A stretch of DNA of 64,000 nt from JADJPO01 sp963724535 (GTDB taxonomy: Bacteria > Actinomycetota > Actinomycetes > Actinomycetales > Kineosporiaceae), in NCBI GenBank assembly GCA_963724535.1, contig CAVRVD010000019.1, positions 62,001-126,000 on the forward strand. Reading direction: 5' to 3'. Positions 26,487 through 35,357 of this stretch are shown here, piece by piece. Every line of letters starts with the position of its first letter. Positions within the stretch are counted from its first letter, which is position 1. The notes beneath the pieces are model-generated. The model did no database searches. It saw only the letters and a list, made by a program, of their open reading frames with translations, and was not told the origin of the DNA. Position numbers and translations under genes: made by a program.

Positions 26487-27104
26487 TCACCGCGCCGGGT
26501 CCCCCGGTATGCGACGCAGCACGCTGACGGCGAAGGCGGAATCGGCTCGCCAGGGTCGCAGGTCCCAGGTGGCGAACCGGTGCTCCAGCACGAGAGGCAC
26601 TGCGGCACAGTCCCTGTCGAAGTCCGTCAGGGCGTACCCCCGGTCGGTTCCGAACCCGACGACGACGAAGCCGTCGGGGGCCAGATGAGCGGTGATCCGG
26701 CGCAGTACCTCGGCCTCGGTACCGGCGGCGACGAAGGTCAGGACGTTGCCGGCGACCACGGCGGCGTCGAAGGGGTCAGCGATCCCGGCGGCCGGCAGGT
26801 CCAGGTCGGCCAGGTCGGCGACCACCCACTGCGGCCCGGGATGGTCCTGGCGGGCCGCAGCGATCAACTCGGGGTCCACGTCGACGCCGACCACGTGGTG
26901 GCCGCGCTCGTGCAGGACGGCGCCGACGCGCCCGGGCCCACAGCCGGCATCGAGGATGCGCGAGCCGGGCTTGACCATCGCATCGAGCAGCCGGGCCTCA
27001 CCACCGAGGTCGACCCCTTCGGTGGCCATCCGCCGGAACCGGTCGATGTACCACTGGGAATGGCCGTCGTCGGTGTCGGTGACCCAACGCGGAGGACGGC
27101 CCAT
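26487..27104 (-). CDS. Class I SAM-dependent methyltransferase
   Basis: A 205-aa protein of methyltransferase-25/11 type. Motif I is ILDAGCGPGRVG (about residues 50-61), followed by VVGVDVDPELI with the ribose-binding acidic residue and FDAAVVAGNVLTFV. The N-terminal HSQWYIDRFRRMATEG is typical of small actinobacterial methyltransferases of unknown substrate. It converges on katG across the hairpin at 26438-26459. No partner gene suggests a substrate. Confidence 0.83.
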   Translation of the reverse strand: MGRPPRWVTDTDDGHSQWYIDRFRRMATEGVDLGGEARLLDAMVKPGSRILDAGCGPGRVGAVLHERGHHVVGVDVDPELIAAARQDHPGPQWVVADLADLDLPAAGIADPFDAAVVAGNVLTFVAAGTEAEVLRRITAHLAPDGFVVVGFGTDRGYALTDFDRDCAAVPLVLEHRFATWDLRPWRADSAFAVSVLRRIPGDPAR

Positions 27105-27348
27105 GGCGCCACGCTAGCGCCACAGTCGGCTCGACCGGAACGGGCGTCGTTCACCCTACGGAACGTGGGGTTGACAGCGCGATCGTTCGGAGAGGGCCGT
27201 CAGGTCAGGACGACAGAGACCGGCAGCACCAGGGCCTGGGGTCGGGTCCGAGATCCGTCGGTATGGTCCGACCTGTGCCTGAATGCCTGGTGTGCACGGT
27301 GAGCACGTCGGTCCGACATGCCTGCCCGGTCCGCAGCGCGGTGCACAG

Positions 27349-29154
27349 ATGACCGAGGCACCGGTGCCCCCGAACTGGGGGGCTCGGATCCAGGCCAGGC
27401 GTCGGCTGCGACGGCGTCACCGGTACGCCGTGGCCGGCGTCGTCCTGCTCCTGGCCGCCGGTGTAGGCGCCGTCACCGTGAGCCGGCGTGGCGCCGATGA
27501 GGCAGCCAAGGCCGGACGGGACTGCGGCGCGACCGTGCCGGTACCGGTCACGGTGACTGCCGCCTACGTCCCGGCCATCGACGAGGCGGCGGCGCACTTC
27601 GAGGAGCTCGACCACCGCATCACCGGCGCCTGCCTCGACGTCCAGGTGACGACCGCCGCCGCCGAGGACCTGGGGACCTCGGCGGCGTCCGAGGAGGCCG
27701 CCCAGCCCGCGGCGTTCGTGACCGGGCCGCTGGACACCGAGCAGGTGGTCGGGCTCCTGGACGCGGCCGGCGGCGAGCCTTCATCAACGGTGATCGCCCG
27801 TAGCGTCACCGTGATCGCCGTTCCGCAGCCGCTCGCCTCGACCCTGCGCTGGGCAGATCAGCCGCCCGCCTGGGGGGCGGTCGGCGAGACCCTGCTCAAC
27901 GCGCAGACCTGGACGAGCCTGGGCCGAGCGGACCTGGGTACGTTCCGGGTCGCCCTGGCCGGCCCGGCGGCGTCGCCGGCCAGCCTCGGTGCCCTCTCTG
28001 CGATCGCAGCAGTGACCCGAGGAGTGGGCGTCGGCGAGCTCGCGGCGACCGACCTGGGCACCGAGCAGGTGCAGGGGGCGCTCCTGGGCCTGGTCCGCCA
28101 GACCACCCTGGCCACCGAGAACCAACCCGCCCTCATCGACGCCCTGCACCGCGCCGACCGCGAGGGTGATCTCGCCAGGACGGTATCGGCGGCGCTGCTG
28201 GACGAGCAGGGGGTGTGGACATACAACACTGCCGATCCCAGGGTCGCATTGGTCCCGGCCTACCCGAGCGAGGGCTCGTTCCAGATCGAGGTGAGCTACA
28301 CCCAGCCGTCGGCCAGCGGGCAGCCGGCCAGCGTGATCGAGGCAGCCCGGCAGTTCGGCGAGTTCCTCGCCGGGACGGACGGCCAGGCCGTGCTGACCGG
28401 CACCGGGTTGCGGGGTGCCGATGGCACGGTCGCCTCAGGCCTGGTTGAGGGCCTCGGCCGGACTCCCGATCGGGACGGCCGGATGCTCGGCCTGCCGACA
28501 TCGCCGGTGCGGTCCGGTCTGTATGACGGCTGGCATCGGATGGAGAACCCCGGGCGGTTCCTGGTCCTCGTCGACGTCTCAGGATCCATGCGCGAGCAGG
28601 TGGTGGGCACCGGGCGCAGCAAGCTGCAGTTCGCGCAGGACGCCGCCATCGCGGGCATGGAGCTGGTTCCCCCCACCGCCGAGATCGGGCTGTGGGAGTT
28701 CGCGACCCGGCTGCAGGGATCAACTGATCACCGCGAGCTGGTCTCGATCGGACCCGTGGGCGAGGTCGTCACCGGCCGAACCCGACTGGGCGCCCTGGTC
28801 TCGGCCGTCCGCGGCCTCATCCCGAGCACCGACACCGGACTGTACGACTCGGCCCTGGCCTCGTTCCGCGCGATGTCGAAGGACTACGGCGTCGGAGAAC
28901 CGAACGTGGTCGTGTTGCTCACCGACGGGCGCAACGACGACCCGGGCAGTCTGTCCCTGAAGACGCTGGTGGCCACCATCCGGGCCGAGCAGGACCCGGA
29001 GAGACCGGTGCGGTTCCTCACCATCGCCTACGGCGCCGACGCCGACGCCGCATCGCTGGCTGCCATCGCGTCGGCGAGCGGCGGCACCGCCTACTCATCG
29101 CCGAACCCTGCCGACATCGGCCGGGTGTTCGTCCGCGCCCTCACCCAGGCGTGA
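27349..29154 (+). CDS. Membrane-anchored protein with solute-binding-like region and VWA domain
   Basis: A 601-aa protein. A basic N-terminus (ARRRLRRRHR) precedes one transmembrane helix (about 24-42), leaving the rest outside the cell. Residues about 60-375 resemble a degenerate extracellular solute-binding fold (VTVTAAYVPAIDEAAAHFEEL, later QPASVIEAARQFGEFLAGTDGQAVL). The C-terminal von Willebrand A domain (about 400-600) has an intact MIDAS: FLVLVDVSGSM, a threonine loop and VVLLTDGRNDD. MIDAS domains bind divalent metal and ligands. The function is unknown. ATG 27349 is preferred over GTG 27283. Its 3' end overlaps the convergent lacI-type gene by 14 bp. Confidence 0.75.
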   Translation: MTEAPVPPNWGARIQARRRLRRRHRYAVAGVVLLLAAGVGAVTVSRRGADEAAKAGRDCGATVPVPVTVTAAYVPAIDEAAAHFEELDHRITGACLDVQVTTAAAEDLGTSAASEEAAQPAAFVTGPLDTEQVVGLLDAAGGEPSSTVIARSVTVIAVPQPLASTLRWADQPPAWGAVGETLLNAQTWTSLGRADLGTFRVALAGPAASPASLGALSAIAAVTRGVGVGELAATDLGTEQVQGALLGLVRQTTLATENQPALIDALHRADREGDLARTVSAALLDEQGVWTYNTADPRVALVPAYPSEGSFQIEVSYTQPSASGQPASVIEAARQFGEFLAGTDGQAVLTGTGLRGADGTVASGLVEGLGRTPDRDGRMLGLPTSPVRSGLYDGWHRMENPGRFLVLVDVSGSMREQVVGTGRSKLQFAQDAAIAGMELVPPTAEIGLWEFATRLQGSTDHRELVSIGPVGEVVTGRTRLGALVSAVRGLIPSTDTGLYDSALASFRAMSKDYGVGEPNVVVLLTDGRNDDPGSLSLKTLVATIRAEQDPERPVRFLTIAYGADADAASLAAIASASGGTAYSSPNPADIGRVFVRALTQA

Positions 29155-30175
29155 CTCCCCTGGGCGCGATCTCACCCGAGCCCCGCTGGATCAGCTGGGT
29201 GGGAAGCACGAGGGTCCGGGCCGGGGCGCCGTCTCCGTCAAGACGGGCGAACAACAGGCGGACTGCTTCCCGTCCCATCTCCTCGGGGTCCTGCGCGACG
29301 ACGGTCAGCGGCGGGTCGAGCAGGTCGGCGGTGTCGAAGTCGTCGAAACCGATCAACGCGAGGTCATGGCCCCGTCCGGCCTGGCTCAGTGCCCGAGCGG
29401 CTCCGATCGCGCACTGGTTGTTCAAACCGAACAGCGCCGTGGGCGGCTCCTGCCGGGCGAGCATCTCGGCCGTGGCCGCCCGGGCCATCTCTTGTGTCGC
29501 AAGGTCGAGCCGGACCGGGCCGCGCGGTCTCAGTCCGGCAGCTTCGAACGCCTGCTCATAGCCCCGCAGCCGCTCCCGCACCGTGAACAGGCTTGCCCGC
29601 GAGCCCACCACGCCGATCCGTCGGTGGCCCTGGGCCAGGAGGTGCGCCGTGGCCCTGCGCGCCCCACTCGCGTTGTCGACGACGACCGTGTCCGCCGTGA
29701 CGCCGCCCGGTGGCTGGTCGACGAAGACCATCGGCAGGCCCATCGCCTGCTCGGCCCGCAGGAACGACTGGTCCTTGCCTCGCGGCACGATCACCAGGGC
29801 GTCCACCCGTCGGGAGGACAGGGCCAGCAGCTTGGCCAGCTCCCCGTCCGGGTCGGGGGTGGTCGCGGTCAGCACGAGGGCGTTGCGTTGGGTGGCGATC
29901 TCCTCGATGCCGCGAATCAGCCCGGCGAAGAACCGTGCCGACGTGTTCTTCACGACCACGCCGATGGTGTTGCGGGAATCACGTTGACGCAGGCTGCGGG
30001 CCAGGTCGTTGCGCCGGAAGCCGAGTTCCTCGGCCACCGCGAGTATCCGGATCGAGGTGGCCGGCGACACCCCGGGCTCCCCGTTCAGCACCCGCGAGAC
30101 GCTCTTGATGCTGACCCCGACCCGATCGGCAACGTCCTTCATGGTGGGCCGTGCCGACCCCCGTCCGTCGATCAT
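29141..30175 (-). CDS. LacI-family repressor of the mannosylglycerate-type operon
   Basis: A 344-aa regulator. The N-terminal HTH reads PTMKDVADRVGVSIKSVSRVLNGEPGVSP, the hinge helix is LARSLRQR, and the periplasmic-binding-like effector domain has IGVVVKNTSARFFAGLIRGIEE, MVFVDQPPGG and ALIGFDDFDTADLLDPPLT. ATG 30175 is preceded by GAGGTGG. It is transcribed divergently from the GH38/ABC operon. The 117-bp intergenic region contains a tandem palindromic operator, so it probably represses the operon and itself until a sugar such as mannosylglycerate or mannose binds. Confidence 0.9.
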   Translation of the reverse strand: MIDGRGSARPTMKDVADRVGVSIKSVSRVLNGEPGVSPATSIRILAVAEELGFRRNDLARSLRQRDSRNTIGVVVKNTSARFFAGLIRGIEEIATQRNALVLTATTPDPDGELAKLLALSSRRVDALVIVPRGKDQSFLRAEQAMGLPMVFVDQPPGGVTADTVVVDNASGARRATAHLLAQGHRRIGVVGSRASLFTVRERLRGYEQAFEAAGLRPRGPVRLDLATQEMARAATAEMLARQEPPTALFGLNNQCAIGAARALSQAGRGHDLALIGFDDFDTADLLDPPLTVVAQDPEEMGREAVRLLFARLDGDGAPARTLVLPTQLIQRGSGEIAPRGVTPG

Positions 30176-30206
30176 TGCCACCTCATCCTTGTCACCTCCG
30201 AAACCC

Positions 30207-30236
30207 TTGACATCGCGACGTGGAGGGGAGTGTACT
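30207..30236 (+). promoter_or_regulatory. Promoter of the GH38/ABC operon
   Basis: TTGACA at 30207-30212 and TGTACT at 30231-30236 are spaced by 18 bp. The double LacI-type operator begins 3 bp downstream, so bound repressor would block initiation or clearance. Confidence 0.55.
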
Positions 30237-30238
30237 AC

Positions 30239-30262
30239 GTCAACGTTGGCGTCAACGTTGAC
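30239..30262. promoter_or_regulatory. Tandem LacI-type operator
   Basis: Two adjoining 12-bp sites: GTCAACGTTGGC (30239-30250, one mismatch from a palindrome) and GTCAACGTTGAC (30251-30262, perfect; a 14-bp palindrome with flanks). The central CG is typical of LacI-family operators. It lies between the divergent repressor and operon. Confidence 0.8.
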
Positions 30263-30292
30263 GTAAGCGACGCTAGGGGGAGGTAGTCGATC

Positions 30293-33121
30293 ATGGATGA
30301 GACTGCCCAGGTAGCTCGGCTCCCGGTCTCGGGGCACCAGGTGTCCGCCCACGACTCGCCGGGGCACCCGGAGGATGGCGAGACCCGCGTCGTCCGGGCG
30401 GTGGTCGTCCCGCACGCGCACTGGGACCGCGAGTGGTACGCCCCGTTCGAGACCATGCGCTTCCATCTCGTGCGGTTCTTCGACGAGCTGATCGAGGTCC
30501 TGGAGAGCGACCCGAACCTCCCCGTGTTCCTGCTCGACGGCCAGACGGTGATCCTGGAGGACTACCTCGAGGTCCGTCGCGACCAGCGTGAGCGCGTCGT
30601 CCGGCTGGTGCGCGCCGGCCGGATGCGCCCCGGTCCCAGCTACGTGCAGCCCGACGAGTTCCATGTCTGCGGCGAGGCGCTGATCCGCAACCTGCTGATC
30701 GGCACCCAGATGGCCGCGGAGTACGGCTGGGTGATGCGCGAGGGCTACCTTCCGGACACCTTCGGGCACGTCCACCAGCTGCCGCAGATCCTGCGCGGTT
30801 TCGGCATCGAGACCTTCTACGCCATGCGGGGTTTCGGCCAGCACCCCGACGAGCTGGGTAGCCAGTTCTGGTGGGAGGGGCCGGACGGCTCCCGGGTGCT
30901 CACCGAGTGGCTCACCGAGAGCTACTCCAATGCCGCCGTCCTGGCGCCCACCTCGGCCGAGATGGTGCTTCACCACGGCGCCCTGGTCCGCTACGACACA
31001 CTGGCCGAGCTGCTCGGCCGGATGGCGCCGCGCGCGTCGTCCCGGGTGCTGCTCCTGCTCAACGGCGGGGACCATCTGCGGGTGCAGGCCGGCGCGCCGG
31101 GCCTGGTCGACTCCCTCGGCGCCGACCTGGACGTCGACATCCGGATGGGCGGCCTGGAGGACTTCCACGCCCTGCTGGACGCCGGACCGCAGCCCGAGAC
31201 GGTGATCACCGGCGAGCTGCGCTACGGCCGCACGCACGCCGTGTTCGACGGCATCGCCTCGACCCGAACCCCGTTGAAGGCGCTCAACGAGCGCACCGAG
31301 TCCCACCTGACCGGCGTGGCCGAGCGACTCGACGCGCTCGCCACCCTGGTCGACGGGCAGTCCTGCCTGGACTCGCTGCGGCACGCCTGGCGGCAGCTGG
31401 TGAAGAACTACGCGCACGACTCGATCTGCGGGTGCTCGGTGGACGAGGTGCACGAGGAGATGGTCACTCGGATGACCATGATCGGTCAGACCACGGCCGC
31501 GGTCGCCGAGGACGCCTTGGCTCGCATCGCGGCCGCGGTGGCGCCGGTCGTGGACGGCGAGATTCCCATCGTCGTGGTCAACCCGAGCGGCTTCGCCCGA
31601 ACCGGGCCGGTGAGCGCCGACGTGCTGCCCGACCTGGATGCCCCGGTCGGCGTCCGCCGGTTCGGATGGCTGCAGGGCGCCGGTGTCGACCTGGGCGGCT
31701 ACCGGTTGCTGGATCCCGAGGGCCGCTACGTCCCGCACCGGTGGACGCCGCAGTCACGATTGTACGTCGGCGACACCCTCGACCGCCGCAAGGAGCTGTT
31801 GCTGGACCGGGTCTCCTTCACGGCCGACGACGTTCCCCCGCTGGGGACCGCCGTGTATCGGCTCGTTCCGGCCGATGGCACGGGGGAGCCGAGCCCACCT
31901 CCGGACCACGGCAGCGGCACTGGTTCGGCGCCGATCCTGGACAACGGCGTGTTGCGGGTCGAGGTGGAGCCGGGCGGGACCCTCGCGATCACCGACCTGC
32001 GCTCCGGGGTCCGACTGGCCGGGCTGCTCGACCTCGTCGACGACGGTGACGCCGGTGACGAATACGGCTACGACCCCCTGCCCGGCGACGCACCGCTATC
32101 CGCTACGGTCGGTGAGTCCGTGGTGGATCTGGGCCCGGACGGCGTCCTGCGCGTACGCCGCCGGATGCCGGTCCCGCGTGGCCTGACCCCCGACCGTGCC
32201 CGCCGATCCGGCGAGGAGGTCGACATCGTGGTGGAGGCCGCCCTGCACCTCGCCCCGGGTGACGACATCCTGATCGTGGATCTGACCGTGGACAACCCGG
32301 CGGAGGACCACCGGCTCCGTCTGTGCCTGCCCACCGGGATCCGGACCGGCGACACTGTGGCCGAGTCCGCGTTCGGCACCGTCCGGCGAAACGGCACGCT
32401 GCCCGATGCCACCGGGTGGCAGGACCTGCCGTCGGGGGTCTTCCCGATGCGCCGATTCGTCGCGGTCGAGCAGGACGGCGCCGGGCTCCAGGTCCTCGCC
32501 GAGGGACTTCACGAGTACAGCAGCACCTCCGACGGCGTCCTGTTGGTCACCCTGTTGCGGTGCGTCGGCTGGATGGCGCGGGTGGACCACTCCCTGCGGC
32601 CGCACAAGATCGGCCCGGAGATCGTCACCCCTGGAGCGCAGTGTCCCGGTCGGCACCAGTTCCGTTGCGCCCTGCGACCGTTCAGCGGCGAGGACGGCGC
32701 GGGGCACCTGTACCGGGCGGCGGAGCGGTTCTCCGTGCCCTTGCAGGCGTGGTCACGCTGGGATCGCCAGGTCGCCGCCGCGGAGACCACCGGTACTCGG
32801 CTCGGCCTGGAGCTCGGTCCGCAGGAGGTGGTCCTGTCGGCGGTCAAGACGGCCGAGGACCGAGGCGGCCTCGTCGTCCGGTTCTTCAACAGCAGCGACG
32901 AGCCGGTCACCGCGACGCTACGCCCAGCCTTCCCGGTCGCCTGGGCCTCGCAGTGCGACCTCGAGGAGATCCACAGGTCCGACCTGACCGTCGAGTCCGA
33001 CGGCTCGCTCAGGGTCCCGCTCGGACCGGCCCAGATCGCCACCGTCCTGCTGGGCGCGTTGCCCGGCACGTCGGCCACCGACGCAAAGGAGTGGACCCGC
33101 CATGATGACTCCATCCGGTGA
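30293..33121 (+). CDS. GH38 alpha-mannosidase, probable mannosylglycerate hydrolase
   Basis: A 942-aa cytoplasmic glycoside hydrolase family 38 protein. The N-terminal metal motif is PHAHWDREWY (His41, His43, Asp45); the nucleophile Asp155 lies in YLPDTFGHVHQLPQI; LLLLNGGDHL and the helical-domain segment KNYAHDSICGCSVDEVHEEM follow, then the C-terminal beta-domains. Bacterial GH38 enzymes include MngB, which cleaves 2-O-mannosyl-glycerate derivatives. Downstream glycerate kinase and mannose isomerase genes favour mannosylglycerate as substrate. Import by an ABC system rather than a PTS suggests that the unphosphorylated compound is cleaved. It overlaps the next gene by 20 bp. Action on other alpha-mannosides cannot be excluded. 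Confidence 0.88.
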   Translation: MDETAQVARLPVSGHQVSAHDSPGHPEDGETRVVRAVVVPHAHWDREWYAPFETMRFHLVRFFDELIEVLESDPNLPVFLLDGQTVILEDYLEVRRDQRERVVRLVRAGRMRPGPSYVQPDEFHVCGEALIRNLLIGTQMAAEYGWVMREGYLPDTFGHVHQLPQILRGFGIETFYAMRGFGQHPDELGSQFWWEGPDGSRVLTEWLTESYSNAAVLAPTSAEMVLHHGALVRYDTLAELLGRMAPRASSRVLLLLNGGDHLRVQAGAPGLVDSLGADLDVDIRMGGLEDFHALLDAGPQPETVITGELRYGRTHAVFDGIASTRTPLKALNERTESHLTGVAERLDALATLVDGQSCLDSLRHAWRQLVKNYAHDSICGCSVDEVHEEMVTRMTMIGQTTAAVAEDALARIAAAVAPVVDGEIPIVVVNPSGFARTGPVSADVLPDLDAPVGVRRFGWLQGAGVDLGGYRLLDPEGRYVPHRWTPQSRLYVGDTLDRRKELLLDRVSFTADDVPPLGTAVYRLVPADGTGEPSPPPDHGSGTGSAPILDNGVLRVEVEPGGTLAITDLRSGVRLAGLLDLVDDGDAGDEYGYDPLPGDAPLSATVGESVVDLGPDGVLRVRRRMPVPRGLTPDRARRSGEEVDIVVEAALHLAPGDDILIVDLTVDNPAEDHRLRLCLPTGIRTGDTVAESAFGTVRRNGTLPDATGWQDLPSGVFPMRRFVAVEQDGAGLQVLAEGLHEYSSTSDGVLLVTLLRCVGWMARVDHSLRPHKIGPEIVTPGAQCPGRHQFRCALRPFSGEDGAGHLYRAAERFSVPLQAWSRWDRQVAAAETTGTRLGLELGPQEVVLSAVKTAEDRGGLVVRFFNSSDEPVTATLRPAFPVAWASQCDLEEIHRSDLTVESDGSLRVPLGPAQIATVLLGALPGTSATDAKEWTRHDDSIR

Positions 33122-34391
33122 GCCGACTCGGCGAACCATCCTCCAGCTGATGGGCGTCGGCGCCGCCGTCCTGCTGCCCGGCTGCTCCTCGGGGCAGGAC
33201 CCCAAATCCGTTACCTGGCAGGCCATCCCGTCGTACTCACTCCAGGGAACCGATCCCGAGCGGGTCGGCTACCTGACCGAGCAGCGGGCCGCCTACGAGG
33301 CGTCGTCCGGCTGGCGGCTGATCCCCCAGGTGACCACCGCCGACACCTCGGCCGCCATGGCCAAACTGCTCCTCCAGGCCTCGCAGGGCCGGGCGCCCAA
33401 CATCTCCCAGGTGGACGGCTACGTCTTCGGCCGGGTGGCACCGAACGCCCAGCCGCTCACCAGCCAGCTGGCGGCGGCCGGGCTGCGTCTGGACGACTGG
33501 TTCCCCAGCATCCGGGAGACCATGACCGGGGGCGGGGACACCGTCCGCGGGCTGCAGTTCACCACCGACGTGCGGGTGCTGTACTACCGCAAGGACCTCG
33601 TGCCCACGCCGCCCCAGACCTGGGACGAGTTGCTCAGTATCGCCAAGCCCCTGGCCGAGAGCGGGCACGTGGTCACATTCCCCGCTGGGCGCAGCGAGGG
33701 TGCGGTGACCACGACGCTGTGGCCGCAGTACTGGGACCAGGGCGTGGAGCTGTTCGACGAGTCGGGGGACCCCGCGTTCGCCACCGGCAAGGGCTACGAG
33801 GCGATGGCCAACGCCCTCGGCGTGGTGGCCAAGGTGATCGGCCAGGGTGTCGTCCCGGACCGGGTGGCCACCTTCGGCAGGGAGGACGACCAGAACACCG
33901 ACGTCGTGGCGGGCCGGACAGCCATGTTCCTCGGCGGGAACTGGCAGGCGGCCGCGCTGAACAACCTGCTGCCCGACAAGGACTTCTTCGACACCTGGGG
34001 GGTGGCCCCGATCCCGAGCGTCTCCGGGGAGCGAAACGTCACCAGCGCCGGGGGTTGGGTGTGGGCGGGCTTCACTGACGACCAGGCACGCCTCGACGCC
34101 GGCATCGACTGGGTGATGCAGACCTTCGTCGGGGACGACGGCATGGCCACCTGGTGCTCGCTCGGCGGGTACCTGCCGCCGCGAGAAAGCGTCTACGACA
34201 ACCCGAAGTACGAGCAGAACCCGTTCACGCCGACCTTCCGGCAACACCTCAGTGAGTACGCGCGCGCACGCCCCGCCGATCGCAAGTACTCCCTGGTCTC
34301 CAACAGCCTGCAGATCGCGCTGTCCAGCGTCGCCGCCGGCAGCAGCGAGCCCGAGCAGGCCCTCGACGACGCCCTCAACAGACTGACCTGA
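33102..34391 (+). CDS. ABC transporter sugar-binding lipoprotein
   Basis: A 429-aa extracellular solute-binding protein of family 1. The signal begins with a twin-arginine pair (TRRTILQLMG, Arg10-Arg11) and ends in a lipobox LLPGC with Cys28, so it is an exported, membrane-tethered lipoprotein. Typical landmarks are VLYYRKDLVPTPPQTWDELL, MFLGGNWQAAALNN and GVAPIPSVSGERNVTSAGGWVW. It should deliver the sugar to the two permeases encoded next. AAAGGAG lies upstream of the ATG inside the 3' end of the GH38 gene. No ATPase gene is present, so a shared MsiK/UgpC-like ATPase encoded elsewhere is expected. Confidence 0.92.
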   Translation: MMTPSGEPTRRTILQLMGVGAAVLLPGCSSGQDPKSVTWQAIPSYSLQGTDPERVGYLTEQRAAYEASSGWRLIPQVTTADTSAAMAKLLLQASQGRAPNISQVDGYVFGRVAPNAQPLTSQLAAAGLRLDDWFPSIRETMTGGGDTVRGLQFTTDVRVLYYRKDLVPTPPQTWDELLSIAKPLAESGHVVTFPAGRSEGAVTTTLWPQYWDQGVELFDESGDPAFATGKGYEAMANALGVVAKVIGQGVVPDRVATFGREDDQNTDVVAGRTAMFLGGNWQAAALNNLLPDKDFFDTWGVAPIPSVSGERNVTSAGGWVWAGFTDDQARLDAGIDWVMQTFVGDDGMATWCSLGGYLPPRESVYDNPKYEQNPFTPTFRQHLSEYARARPADRKYSLVSNSLQIALSSVAAGSSEPEQALDDALNRLT

Positions 34392-34408
34392 GCAGCGGGG
34401 AGATCGCC

Positions 34409-35356
34409 ATGACCACGTCGACCACCGCAGCCACAACACCCGGCCGAAGCGTCAGCGGGACGAGCCGCAGACGGGACCCGTCGCGGCGGGCCTGGCCGTG
34501 GCTGCTGCCCCTGGCGTCCCTGCTGGTGCTCGTGCTGCTCTACCCGATGATCGAGATCTTCCGGTTGAGCTTCACCGACGCCAGCCTGGTCAGCGGGGAG
34601 CCGTACTCCTACACCACCGACGCCTACCGCTCGCTGGTCCGGGGCGACGACTTCAGGCACACCCTGAACATCACCTTCCTGTTCGTCCTGTTCAGCACGG
34701 TGTTCCAGCTGGGTATCGGGCTCGCCGCCGCTCTGCTGGTCAACGGCGCGGAACGCCGGGGGCTGCGGGGAACCGTGGTGACGCGGACTGTCGTCCTGAC
34801 CGCGTGGGCGGTCCCTGGAGTGATCATCGGTGTGATCTGGCGGCTGCTGTACGAGGAGAGCCCGTCGGGGATCGTCAACTACGGCCTGTCGCTGGTCGGC
34901 TTCTCCGGCGAGACCCCCTTCCTGTCGGACCCCAACGTCGCCCTGGTCTCGGTGGTCGTCGCGAACGTCTGGAGGGGGACGGCACTGAGCATGATCCTGT
35001 GCTACGCCGGTCTGAAGACGATCCCGGGCGACGTCTATGAGGCCGCGAAGGTGGACGGCGCCAACGCCGCCCAGACCCTGCGCCGGGTCACGCTGCCGAT
35101 GATGATGCCGATCCTCACCACGACGCTGGTCCTCGTGGTGGTGGAGACGTTCAACACCTTCGACATGGTGCTCTCGCTCACCGGCGGCGGCCCGGGCAAC
35201 GCGACGGAGGTGCTCGCCTTGGGCGTCTACGACCAGATCTTCCGTCAGCTCAACGTCGGCCGCGGCGCGGCGATGGCGGTGGTGCTGATGGTGATCAACC
35301 TCGCGATGATCCTGGTGTACCTCAGACTTGTCGAGCGGCAGGAGAGGACGGCTTGA
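34409..35356 (+). CDS. ABC sugar transporter permease (MalF-like)
   Basis: A 315-aa inner-membrane permease with about six transmembrane helices after a 25-residue basic N-terminus. The EAA loop that docks the ATPase is VYEAAKVDGANAAQTLRRVTLP, close to the CUT1 family consensus. LSLTGGGPGNATEVLALGVY is also characteristic of MalF/UgpA-type subunits. It begins 17 bp after the binding-protein stop; its stop is followed within 1 bp by the second permease start. Confidence 0.93.
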   Translation: MTTSTTAATTPGRSVSGTSRRRDPSRRAWPWLLPLASLLVLVLLYPMIEIFRLSFTDASLVSGEPYSYTTDAYRSLVRGDDFRHTLNITFLFVLFSTVFQLGIGLAAALLVNGAERRGLRGTVVTRTVVLTAWAVPGVIIGVIWRLLYEESPSGIVNYGLSLVGFSGETPFLSDPNVALVSVVVANVWRGTALSMILCYAGLKTIPGDVYEAAKVDGANAAQTLRRVTLPMMMPILTTTLVLVVVETFNTFDMVLSLTGGGPGNATEVLALGVYDQIFRQLNVGRGAAMAVVLMVINLAMILVYLRLVERQERTA

Positions 35357-35357
35357 G

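Noticed and set aside
23993..26608. An 871-codon minus-strand open frame opposite katG
   Set aside because: The sequence is low-complexity and mirrors katG codons; katG on the other strand is unmistakable.
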